Assembly (NCBI RefSeq): GCF_900100335.1
Contig: NZ_FNFE01000005.1
Coordinates: 124,001-188,000, forward strand
Direction: 5' to 3'
DNA: 64,000 nt
Source of the DNA: Natronorubrum texcoconense
Lineage (GTDB): Archaea; Halobacteriota; Halobacteria; Halobacteriales; Natrialbaceae
In this document: positions 26,319 to 34,038 of the stretch, in pieces
How positions within the stretch are numbered: position 1 is the stretch's first letter
How the letters are laid out: the number at the start of each line of letters is the position of its first letter
Notes under the pieces: generated by a model
Told to the model about the DNA's origin: nothing
Database searches by the model: none
Seen by the model: the letters and a program-made list of their open reading frames with translations, nothing else
Made by a program: the position numbers and the translations under genes

Positions 26319-27332
26319 TCAGAACTCGACCGTCTCCCGAATGCCGTGTTCGATGCGAGCGGCACTCGGCAGGTAGTAGTCCTCGAGCGCGTACAACGGG
26401 AACGGGGTATCGTATCCGGTGATGCGCTTGATCGGTGCTTTCTGGTACAGGACGGCCTCCTCTTGGATCGTCGACGTCAACTCGGCCGCCATTCCGCCCG
26501 TCTGGGGCGCTTCGTGGACGACGACGCCGCGCCCGGTACGCTTGAACGCGTCGACGATCGTCTCCTCGTCCAGCGGATAGATCGAGCGCACGTCGACGAC
26601 GTGACAGTCGATGCCGTCCTCGGCGAGCGTCTCCGCAGCCTCGAGCGTCGGCCTGACCATCGCCCCCCAAGTGAAAACGGCGACGTCCGACCCCTCGCGA
26701 AGCACGTTCGCTTCGCCGATCGGGACGGTGTAGCGCTCGTCCGGAACCTCCCGCTTGAACGATCGGTAGATGAGTTTGGGCTCGAGGAAGACGACCGGGT
26801 CGGGGTCCTCTATCGCACTGGCGAGGAGTCCCTTCGCGTCGTACGGCGTCGACGGAACGACGACCTTGAGCCCCGGTTGATGGGCGAAGAACGCTTCCGT
26901 AGATTCGGAGTGGTGTTCGGGCGCGCGGATACCCCCGCCGTAGGGGACGCGGACCGTCAGCGGACACGTAAAGCGTCCTCGAGATCGCGTTCGGAACCGT
27001 GCCGCGTGGTTGACGAGCTGGTCGAACGCGGGATAGACGAACCCCATGAACTGGAGCTCCGGGACGGGGCGAAATCCGCGGACGGCCATCCCGATCGACG
27101 TACCGATGATGGCCGATTCCGCCAGCGGCGTGTCCATCACTCGATCGCTGCCGAACTCGTCGACCAACCCCTCGGTCGCCCGGAACACGCCGTCGTTGTC
27201 GCCGACGTCCTCTCCGAGGATGAGGACGTCGTCGTCTCGTTTCATCTCCGTGTACAGTCCCTCTCGAACCGCCTGTACCAGCGTCAGGGTCTGGCTGTCG
27301 ACCGCCGCTGGATCTGGTGTTGTGGTTGCCAT
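26319..27332 (-). CDS. 2-oxoacid dehydrogenase E1 component, beta subunit
   Basis: Transketolase-like subunit of 337 residues that forms the TPP site with E1-alpha. Visible: VQAVREGLYTEMKRDDDVLILGEDVG, TPLAESAIIGTSIGMA, MGFVYPAFDQLVNHAARFR, FTCPLTVRVPYGGGI and EHHSES near residue 135, plus IEDPDPVVFLEPK. Starts 3 nt after E1-alpha ends and runs into E2 6 nt later. Confidence 0.95.
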   Translation of the reverse strand: MATTTPDPAAVDSQTLTLVQAVREGLYTEMKRDDDVLILGEDVGDNDGVFRATEGLVDEFGSDRVMDTPLAESAIIGTSIGMAVRGFRPVPELQFMGFVYPAFDQLVNHAARFRTRSRGRFTCPLTVRVPYGGGIRAPEHHSESTEAFFAHQPGLKVVVPSTPYDAKGLLASAIEDPDPVVFLEPKLIYRSFKREVPDERYTVPIGEANVLREGSDVAVFTWGAMVRPTLEAAETLAEDGIDCHVVDVRSIYPLDEETIVDAFKRTGRGVVVHEAPQTGGMAAELTSTIQEEAVLYQKAPIKRITGYDTPFPLYALEDYYLPSAARIEHGIRETVEF

Positions 27333-27335
27333 TCG

Positions 27336-28442
27336 TTAGTCGCGCAGAAACGCCTCGTCGCCGTACTGTTCGTGTAGCTCGCGGAACGCCGCACGTTGCT
27401 CTTCGATCCGGTCGGGGAGTTCGTCGAAGACGTGCTCGAAGATGTCGTCCGGATCCGGCTCGTAGGCCTCCGCGATCTCGACCGCCGACTCGATCTCTTC
27501 GGTGTTTTCCTCCTCGATCGCGGCGATCCGTTCGTCGCTCAACAGGCCGCGCTCGCGGAGGAACGTCTCCATCCGCGAGATCGGATCGCGCTCGCGCCAC
27601 GGCTCCGTCTCGGACTCCTGGCGATAGTTCGAGGGATCGTCACTCGTGTTGTGTGCACCGATCCGGTACAACAACGCCTCGACCAGGGTCGGGCGAGGGG
27701 CCTCGGACTCGGCGTCACGAGCCGTCTCGAGCGCCTTCCGAGTCACCTCGTAGACCGCGAGGGGATCCATGCCGTCGACTCGAACGCCGTCGAATCCGTA
27801 CCCCGACGCCTTCTGAGCGAGCGTCGACGCGGCGGTCTGTTTTTCGATCGGCGTCGAGATCGCCCACTGATTGTTCAGACAGAAGAAGACGTTCGGCGTA
27901 TCGAAGACGCCGGCGAAGTTGAGGCCCTCGTGGAAGTCGCCCTCGCTGGTCGCCCCGTCGCCGAAGTAACAGACGACCGCACTGTCGTCTCCGTCTCGGA
28001 GCTTCGACGCCATCCCGGCCCCGGTTGCGTGGGGGATCTGATCGCCGATCGTGATACAGATCGGGAAGACGCTCGTATCCTCCGGGACGACGCTGCCCTC
28101 CTCGTGGCCCATGTAGTACTGCAGGATGTGTTCGAAGCCGAGGCCGTGCGTGACCGTCGCCCCGTGATCGCGATAGTACGGAACGATCCAGTCGTCGTCG
28201 CGCAGAGCGAAGGCGCTCCCCACGAGCGCGCCCTCGTGGGCGAGCATCGTCGAGTACGTCCCCATCCGTCCCTGTCGCTGGAGGCTCACGGCTCGTTTGT
28301 CGAACTGTCGACACAGCCGCATCTGTTTGTACATATCGACGAAAACGTCGTCGTCGAGGTCCGGCGGCGTTTCGCCATCGAGCACTCGGCCGTCTTCGTC
28401 GAGGATCTGTTCTTCTGCGTGAAATCCGGGTTCGAAACTCAT
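27336..28442 (-). CDS. 2-oxoacid dehydrogenase E1 component, alpha subunit
   Basis: TPP-binding subunit, 368 residues, catalysing decarboxylation of a 2-oxoacid and reductive acylation of lipoyl-E2. TPP/Mg motif runs from GDGATSEG (161-168) to LNNQWAIS (N190, N191). MRLCRQFDKRAVSLQRQG and the phosphorylation-loop-like region RIGAHNTSDDPSNYR, typical of branched-chain-type E1-alpha, are present. First of the E1-alpha/E1-beta/E2 run, 118 nt downstream of the amino-acid dehydrogenase gene, which points to branched-chain 2-oxoacids (inference). Confidence 0.95.
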   Translation of the reverse strand: MSFEPGFHAEEQILDEDGRVLDGETPPDLDDDVFVDMYKQMRLCRQFDKRAVSLQRQGRMGTYSTMLAHEGALVGSAFALRDDDWIVPYYRDHGATVTHGLGFEHILQYYMGHEEGSVVPEDTSVFPICITIGDQIPHATGAGMASKLRDGDDSAVVCYFGDGATSEGDFHEGLNFAGVFDTPNVFFCLNNQWAISTPIEKQTAASTLAQKASGYGFDGVRVDGMDPLAVYEVTRKALETARDAESEAPRPTLVEALLYRIGAHNTSDDPSNYRQESETEPWRERDPISRMETFLRERGLLSDERIAAIEEENTEEIESAVEIAEAYEPDPDDIFEHVFDELPDRIEEQRAAFRELHEQYGDEAFLRD

Positions 28443-28560
28443 TGGTTGCTCATACTGTCGGTGTCTCCGACGCCGTCGGTTGCGACCGCTGAGACGACGA
28501 TCGAACTCCCGCTACTGCTGTCGGTGGTCGAACTGCGTGTACACATCGTGTCTGAGATCG

Positions 28561-29658
28561 TTACCACTGGGGCTTTCGCGTCTCGTGGACCTTCTGGCGC
28601 ATCGTTTTCATCGCATCGATGCGCTGTTGAGCGACGTCGTTGGCGACTTCGTAGGTCGGACGGCCCTCGTCGTCGGCGCGGCGGCCGATCGTCAGCATTC
28701 GGTCGTAGATGCCGTCGATCATGGCGCGTGCTCGCGTGTGTTTGTACCCGCCCTTCCGAAGGAGATCGGTGTCGTCAATGGTCCGTCCGGAGTTGGCGAG
28801 ATAGTCCGGTGCGTACAGGATCCCTTCCTCCTGAAGCATCGTGCCGTGGCGCTCCTCGTCGTCGAGTTGGTTGTTCGCCGCGCCGCAAACGATGTCACAC
28901 TGCAGCCGCGGAATCGTGTCGTCGTTGAGCACGAATCCGAGTGCCGACGGCGCGAACACGTCACAGTCGACGTCGTACACGCCTTCGGGATCGACGGACC
29001 CGACGCCGTACTCGTCCTCGAGGTAGTCGATCTGTTCCTCGTTGATGTCGGACACCGTCACCTGCGCACCCCGCTCGTGGAGGTAGCGGACGATACTGGT
29101 CCCCATCTCGCCGACCCCCTGGACGGTCACGTGGAGATCCGCGAGGTCGCGGTCACCATCGTACTCGAGTTCGCAACACGCCTCCATCGCCTTGATGACG
29201 CCGAGCCCACCGCCGTGATAGCCCTCGGGGTGGTCGAACTGTTCCGGAAGCCCGATGATGTAATCCGTCTCGTCGCCGATCCAACGCATCGCCTCCTGAT
29301 CGGTACCGACGTCAGCCCCGGTGACGAATCGGCCGCCGAAGCTGTCCACCATCCGTCCGTAGGCGCGGTAGAGGTCCTCGCTTCGCTGGTCCTCGTCGTC
29401 CACCCAGATGACGCCCTTCGCACCGCCCATGTTGATCCCGGAAATCGCGTACTTGTAGGTCATCGCACGCGATAGTCTGAGAACGTCGATGATCGCTTCC
29501 TCCTCCGATTCGAAGGCGTATCGTCGGGTCCCACCGGCCGCCGGTCCGAGCGTCGTATCGTGAATCGCGATGAATCCTCGAAGGCCAGCTTCATCGTCAC
29601 GGAACGCTTTGAACTCGTTGTGACTATGCTCGCCTAATAGCTTGTGAATTTCTACCAT
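28561..29658 (-). CDS. Glu/Leu/Phe/Val dehydrogenase family, leucine-dehydrogenase-like
   Basis: NAD-dependent oxidative deaminase turning a branched-chain (or phenyl) L-amino acid into its 2-oxoacid and ammonia. 365 residues, like Bacillus leucine dehydrogenases. Conserved: GPAAGGTRRY (about 38-47), substrate Lys K69 in MTYKYAISGI, catalytic K81 in MGGAKGVIWV, GADVGTDQEAMRWI, Rossmann motif VQGVGEMGTSIV, CGAANNQL. Its promoter has a clear TATA (TCTATAAAA at 29687-29696) and two tandem CCGTGACA repeats above it. Directly upstream of the 2-oxoacid dehydrogenase genes and next to a Liv-type importer: import, deamination and oxidation of one amino acid make a coherent unit. Confidence 0.93.
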   Translation of the reverse strand: MVEIHKLLGEHSHNEFKAFRDDEAGLRGFIAIHDTTLGPAAGGTRRYAFESEEEAIIDVLRLSRAMTYKYAISGINMGGAKGVIWVDDEDQRSEDLYRAYGRMVDSFGGRFVTGADVGTDQEAMRWIGDETDYIIGLPEQFDHPEGYHGGGLGVIKAMEACCELEYDGDRDLADLHVTVQGVGEMGTSIVRYLHERGAQVTVSDINEEQIDYLEDEYGVGSVDPEGVYDVDCDVFAPSALGFVLNDDTIPRLQCDIVCGAANNQLDDEERHGTMLQEEGILYAPDYLANSGRTIDDTDLLRKGGYKHTRARAMIDGIYDRMLTIGRRADDEGRPTYEVANDVAQQRIDAMKTMRQKVHETRKPQW

Positions 29659-29686
29659 GCGGTGAGTACTCTATTGACAGTACGTG

Positions 29687-29696
29687 GTTTTATAGA
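29687..29696 (-). promoter_or_regulatory. TATA box of the leucine-dehydrogenase/2-oxoacid dehydrogenase cluster
   Basis: TCTATAAAA on the minus strand, about 33 nt from the ATG at 29658; the best TATA match in this part of the window. Confidence 0.6.
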
Positions 29697-29705
29697 TTTT
29701 GCAAC

Positions 29706-29723
29706 CCGTGACATTCCGTGACA
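29706..29723. promoter_or_regulatory. Tandem direct repeat upstream of the amino-acid dehydrogenase TATA box
   Basis: CCGTGACA at 29706-29713 and again at 29716-29723, a 10-nt period (one helical turn), starting 10 nt upstream of the TATA box. Fits a regulator binding on one face of the DNA. Confidence 0.45.
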
Positions 29724-29862
29724 GGTCGACCTGCGAGTAACTCAGAGACGAAGAGCAAAGAGCCGACTGCTGCTGGTCGAGTCGAACGAGTAGGGCGGAA
29801 GACACGGTCCAGGTCAGATCCGACGATAGCGTTTAGTGGGCGGGCAGTAACGGTACGTGCAG

Positions 29863-30174
29863 ATGTCGAACGATACGTTCGAAAGCGCGACGATAACGAA
29901 ACGAGCGAACGTCTACTACGACGGCAGCGTTACCAGCCGATCGCTGGTTACCGACGACGGCGTTCGGAAGACCCTCGGGATCATGCACCCCGGCGAGTAC
30001 GAGTTCGAAACCGAGGACGAGGAACACATCGAGCTGTACGCCGGCAGACTCACTGCAACGGTCGACGGCGAATCGACCGAGTACGGAGCGGGGGAATCGT
30101 TCACCGTCCCCGCAGCGACGACGTTCGAGGTCTCGGTCGCCGAACTCGTCGATTACTGCTGTACCTACGAGTGA
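29863..30174 (+). CDS. ppnP: Pyrimidine/purine nucleoside phosphorylase (PpnP/YaiE family)
   Basis: Small cupin of 103 residues matching the PpnP/DUF1255 family (ATITKRANVYYDGSVTSRSL, GVRKTLGIMHPGEYEF, VPAATTFEVSVAELVDYCC). Family members phosphorolyse several nucleosides to free base and ribose-1-phosphate. A GTG two codons earlier exists; the ATG at 29863 follows a TATA-like GTTTAG by about 30 nt. Lies between the amino-acid dehydrogenase (divergent) and an SDR (convergent). Release of bases could feed the pyrimidine-type enzymes at 10-16 kb (inference). Confidence 0.9.
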   Translation: MSNDTFESATITKRANVYYDGSVTSRSLVTDDGVRKTLGIMHPGEYEFETEDEEHIELYAGRLTATVDGESTEYGAGESFTVPAATTFEVSVAELVDYCCTYE

Positions 30175-30192
30175 GTGTCTGATCGGGGACGG

Positions 30193-31014
30193 TTATCGTC
30201 CTTTGCTTCCCCACCCGAACGCGAGCCAGCCGCCATCAGCGTTGAGTATCTCGCCGGTCGTATAGTGGTCGCCGGACGCGAGAAAGAGGGCGACGGTTTG
30301 CATCTCCTCTAGCGTGCCGAATCGGTTCAGCGGCACCCGGTTCTCGATGTGCTGGTCGTCGTACCCGTAGTACGGCCACTCGTCCTCGTCGAGAACGGTG
30401 TCTCGGTCGTCGCTGTCTCGCGTCTGTTCGTCCAACTGCGTTCGGATGAATCCCGGCGCGAGCGCGTTCACGTGGATATCGTGTTCGGCCAGTTCGACCG
30501 CCAGATTCCGCGTCAGGTTGTTGACGCCCCCTTTCGACGCGTTGTACGGGGACCGTCCCTGAATGCCGATTTTCCCGAAGATACTCGAAATGTTGATGAT
30601 CTGTCCGCCGGTTCCCTGCTCGATCATCTGTCGACCGGCCGCCTGTGCGCCGTAAAAGACGCCGGAGAGGTTGACGTCGATCACGTTTTGCCAGTCCTCG
30701 GGATCCATCTCCATGGCGGGTTCGATGACCGAAATGCCCGCGTTGTTGACCATAATGTCGAGACTGCCGTACTCGTCGACGGCGGCCTCGACGAGCGCCG
30801 ATACGTCGTCGGGGTCGCTAATATCGCCTTCGACGGCGATCGCAGAACCACCGTCCTCGCGTATTTCCGCTGCAGTCGTCTCAGCTCGCTCCTTGGCTCG
30901 GGAGTTCGTCACGACGTTCGCCCCTTCCTCGGCGAACCCGGTAGCGATTGCGGCGCCGATACCGCTACTCGATCCGGTAACAACGGCTGTCTTGCCAGCT
31001 AGCTTGTCAGACAT
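30193..31014 (-). CDS. Short-chain dehydrogenase/reductase (paralogue of the 18.3-kb SDR)
   Basis: 273-residue NAD(P)-dependent SDR with VTGSSSGIGAAIATGF, IMVNNAGISV, catalytic YNASK in SPYNASKGG, and HVNALAPGFIRT. Shares with the SDR at 18.3-19.1 kb the order of motifs, a WPY insert and the FGWGSK tail, so the two are recent-looking duplicates. Start taken at the ATG of MSDKLAGK; another ATG lies two codons upstream (31020). Divergent from the IclR gene at 31208, whose operator lies between them. Confidence 0.9.
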   Translation of the reverse strand: MSDKLAGKTAVVTGSSSGIGAAIATGFAEEGANVVTNSRAKERAETTAAEIREDGGSAIAVEGDISDPDDVSALVEAAVDEYGSLDIMVNNAGISVIEPAMEMDPEDWQNVIDVNLSGVFYGAQAAGRQMIEQGTGGQIINISSIFGKIGIQGRSPYNASKGGVNNLTRNLAVELAEHDIHVNALAPGFIRTQLDEQTRDSDDRDTVLDEDEWPYYGYDDQHIENRVPLNRFGTLEEMQTVALFLASGDHYTTGEILNADGGWLAFGWGSKGR

Positions 31015-31157
31015 ACACATCCACAGTTCCGCTGGGGACACATATCATTTTTGCCAATATGTCGATATATCTTGTGACAGGCTCCGCTGACGTCAGTAGC
31101 TGTTGTAGTACGCACCTAAAACGCTCGTTCCAAGAGCGGTATCTCGACTGACCAACC

Positions 31158-31174
31158 ATCCCACGATGTGGGAT
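31158..31174. promoter_or_regulatory. 17-bp palindromic operator before the IclR gene
   Basis: ATCCCAC, spacer GAT, GTGGGAT: perfect 7-3-7 symmetry ending 2-3 nt before the TATA-like ATATTTA of the IclR gene. Ideal placement for autoregulation and possibly for control of the divergent SDR. Confidence 0.6.
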
Positions 31175-31207
31175 AGATATTTACCATCGCGGATGCACCA
31201 TGATATC

Positions 31208-31966
31208 ATGGCCCAAAAAAGTCGGATCAAATCGGCTGAAACGACCCTACAGATACTCGAGACGATCAGAGAACTCGACGGGGCCGGTGTCGGGGAGCTG
31301 TCTGCCGAACTCGACCGACCGACGAGTACGGTCCACAACTATCTGCAGACGCTCGAGCAGAACGAGTATCTGGTCAAGGAAGACGACACCTACAGGATCA
31401 GCCTGCGGTTCCTCGCGGTCGGTAAACACATCGAGGATCGATTGACGATCCGTGATATTGCGATGCCGGAGATCGACGAACTCGCTGCGCAGACGGGCGA
31501 ACTCGCCAGCGTACTGGTCGAAGAACACAACAAGGGTATCTACGCCTACCTGCAGAGCGGCGACAACGCGCTCTATCTGGACGCCCATCCCGGAATGCGC
31601 ACGTACCTCCATCAAACCGGACTGGGAAAGGCGATGCTGTCGGCGTTCGACGAAGAGCGAGTCGACGCCGTCATCGACGATCACGGGCTCCCGAGTGCGA
31701 CGTCGAACACGATCACCGGCCGTGACGAATTAAAGGAGGAACTCGCAGAGATTCGCGAACGGGGGTACGCGATCGACCGCGGAGAACGGGTTTCGGGTAT
31801 CCGCTGTGTTGCGGTACCGATCACCCCGTCCGGCGACGATCCCTGTGGCGCGATCAGCGTCTCCGGACCGAGAAGCAGAGTCAAAGGGGAGTTCTTCGAG
31901 GAAGAACTGCCACAACTCGTCCAGGAAGCGGCCGACATCATCGAAATCAATCTTCGGTTCTCGTAG
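31208..31966 (+). CDS. IclR-family transcriptional regulator
   Basis: 252-residue regulator: winged HTH in the first ~70 residues (AGVGELSAELDRPTSTVHNYLQTL) and IclR effector domain (EEHNKGIYAYLQSGDNAL, YLHQTGLGKAMLSAF, CVAVPITPSGDDPCGAISVSGP). The ATG at 31208 (MAQKSR) is about 28 nt after the ATATTTA element; in-frame ATGs further up lie inside the promoter. Convergent with the hyuBA pair downstream and divergent from an SDR, either of which it may control. Confidence 0.92.
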   Translation: MAQKSRIKSAETTLQILETIRELDGAGVGELSAELDRPTSTVHNYLQTLEQNEYLVKEDDTYRISLRFLAVGKHIEDRLTIRDIAMPEIDELAAQTGELASVLVEEHNKGIYAYLQSGDNALYLDAHPGMRTYLHQTGLGKAMLSAFDEERVDAVIDDHGLPSATSNTITGRDELKEELAEIRERGYAIDRGERVSGIRCVAVPITPSGDDPCGAISVSGPRSRVKGEFFEEELPQLVQEAADIIEINLRFS

Positions 31967-32010
31967 CCGCTTCGTCCGATCGAGCGGCTCCAGCTCGAAA
32001 CCGTGATCGG

Positions 32011-34038
32011 TCAAAGCGTGACGATCACGTTCCCGTCCTCGGTCACGTTTGCAGTCGTCCCCGGCGGCAACAGCGAGGTACAGCCCGGTTCCTCGATGAT
32101 CGCCGGTCCCTCGAGTTGCTGGCCCACGGAAAGCCCGGATCGCCGGTAGATCGGCGTGGTTCGGAACCCTCCCTCGAAGTAGACCTTCCGTTCGGTGCGA
32201 ACGGCGTCAACATCGGCGTCGACGGACTGGGCTTCCAGCGGAGCCGTCTCGACCGTCCCGGTCGATCGAAGCGCAACCAGTTCGACGGGTTCGTTCGGCA
32301 TGGAGTAGCCGTACAGTTGCTCGTGGACGTCGTGGAACCGCTCGACGGTGGCTCCGAGCGTCTCCTCGGTGACCGTTTCGCCGGCCAGCGCTACGGTTCG
32401 CTCGTAGGACTGCCCTTCGTACCGAGCGTCGATCGCGTACTCGACGTCGACCTCGCGACGGTCGAACCCCTGCTCGTCGAACCGTTCGACGAGCGTCGCT
32501 TCCATCGACTCGAACTGTGAGCGAGCGATTTCGGCATCGGGGCGGGTGCTATGAGACGCCTGAGATTCGTCCAGTCGAATATCCGCGAGCAACAGCCCTC
32601 TGGCGGAGAACACGCCCGGACTCTGCGGGAGCACGATCGAATCCATCTCCATCTGCCGGCCGACCGCGGCCGCCTGCAGCGGACCGGCCCCGCCGAACGC
32701 CACCAGCGAGAACGATGCTGGGTCCTGTCCCCGTTCGACGGTCACCTTTCGAATCTGGCGACTCATCTTCGCGTTCGCGACCTTCAGGACGCTCATTGCC
32801 GCCTCCTCGAGCGATTCGCCGAGCGGATCGGCGATCTCGGTCCGGAACCGATCGCGGGCTCGTTGGGCAGCGGTCGACATGTTTCCCTCGAGGAACGCGT
32901 CGGGGTCGATCCGACCGAGCACGAGGTTTGCGTCGGTGACCGTCGGCTCCGTGCCTCCGCGATCGTAACAGATCGGCCCCGGATCCGCACCCGCACTCTG
33001 CGGACCGACCCGGAGTCCGCCCCCCTCGTCGATCCAGACGATACTCCCGCCGCCGGCGCCGACGGTGTGGATATCGATCATCGGCGTGTTGATCGGCAGG
33101 TCGTTGATCTCGCCGGCGGTCGAACGAACGATATCGCCGTCTTCGACGACGCTGACGTCGGTGCTCGTCCCGCCCATGTCGAGCCCGATGACGTTCTCGA
33201 GCGCCTCGGTCTGGCAGACGTCCCGCGTCGCGACGGCACCCGCCGCAGGACCGGAGAGGACCGTCCGGATGGCGAACTCGGTCGCCTGCGTCGTGCCGAA
33301 GATACCGCCACCCGAATGCATGACGGTGAGCGGAACGTCGAGACCGCGGTCGGCGATTCCGGTATCGAGCCGGTCGAGGTAGTCCTGGATCCGAATTTTC
33401 ACCGCTTCGTTGAGCACCGTCGTGACCGTCCGATCGTACTCGCGTCGCTCCGGGTAGACCGCCGACGAGAGCGCGTAGTCCAGTTCGGGATCGACCCGTT
33501 CGATAATCTCGCCGACCCGTCGCTCGTGGTCGTCCTCGAGGTACGAGAACAGCAGCGAGACGACGATCGAGTCGACGTCCGCCTCGGCGAGCGACTCGAC
33601 GACCGTTCGGGCCTGCGTCTCGTCGAACGGATCGATGATCTCGCCCGCCGAATCGAAACGGCCGGGGACCTCCCGGCGAAGGCGACGGGGGACCAACGCG
33701 GGCGGTTTGTCCACCTGCAGATTGTACAGTTCGGGCCGGGTCTGGTCGCCGATCTCCAGGACGTCTCGCAGCCCCTCGTTCGTTATCAGCCCGAGGTCGG
33801 GGATATCGCCCTCGAGAACGGCGTTCGTGCCGACGGTCGTTCCGTGACTCAGAAACGAGACCGTCGACGGCTCCGTGTCCGTCTTCTCGATGATCTTATC
33901 GATGCCCGTCAGCACGCCCTCGTCGAAGTTCGGCGGCGTCGACGGCGTCTTGGTAATGTGTATCTCACCCGTCGCTGCGTCGTACAACACCACGTCGGTG
34001 AACGTGCCGCCCGTGTCGACGCCGATACGGACCGTCAT
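32011..34038 (-). CDS. hyuA: Hydantoinase/5-oxoprolinase subunit A, complete
   Basis: Full-length 675-residue ATP-dependent subunit. N-terminal phosphate-1 motif IGVDTGGTFTDVVL, then SHGTTVGTNAVLEG, LDMGGTSTDVSVV, GAGGGSIVWIDEGGGLRVG, and VAFGGAGPLQAAA. Its ATG overlaps the hyuB stop by 4 nt, so B is translated before A, the reverse of the first pair. Sequence identity with the first HyuA is only moderate, so the two pairs probably act on different cyclic amides. Confidence 0.94.
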   Translation of the reverse strand: MTVRIGVDTGGTFTDVVLYDAATGEIHITKTPSTPPNFDEGVLTGIDKIIEKTDTEPSTVSFLSHGTTVGTNAVLEGDIPDLGLITNEGLRDVLEIGDQTRPELYNLQVDKPPALVPRRLRREVPGRFDSAGEIIDPFDETQARTVVESLAEADVDSIVVSLLFSYLEDDHERRVGEIIERVDPELDYALSSAVYPERREYDRTVTTVLNEAVKIRIQDYLDRLDTGIADRGLDVPLTVMHSGGGIFGTTQATEFAIRTVLSGPAAGAVATRDVCQTEALENVIGLDMGGTSTDVSVVEDGDIVRSTAGEINDLPINTPMIDIHTVGAGGGSIVWIDEGGGLRVGPQSAGADPGPICYDRGGTEPTVTDANLVLGRIDPDAFLEGNMSTAAQRARDRFRTEIADPLGESLEEAAMSVLKVANAKMSRQIRKVTVERGQDPASFSLVAFGGAGPLQAAAVGRQMEMDSIVLPQSPGVFSARGLLLADIRLDESQASHSTRPDAEIARSQFESMEATLVERFDEQGFDRREVDVEYAIDARYEGQSYERTVALAGETVTEETLGATVERFHDVHEQLYGYSMPNEPVELVALRSTGTVETAPLEAQSVDADVDAVRTERKVYFEGGFRTTPIYRRSGLSVGQQLEGPAIIEEPGCTSLLPPGTTANVTEDGNVIVTL

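Noticed and set aside
24759-27377. 872-codon open frame antisense to E2 and E1-beta
   Set aside because: The opposite strand holds complete E2 and E1-beta with all motifs; the antisense translation is Arg-rich and lacks any domain, a usual GC-codon mirror effect.
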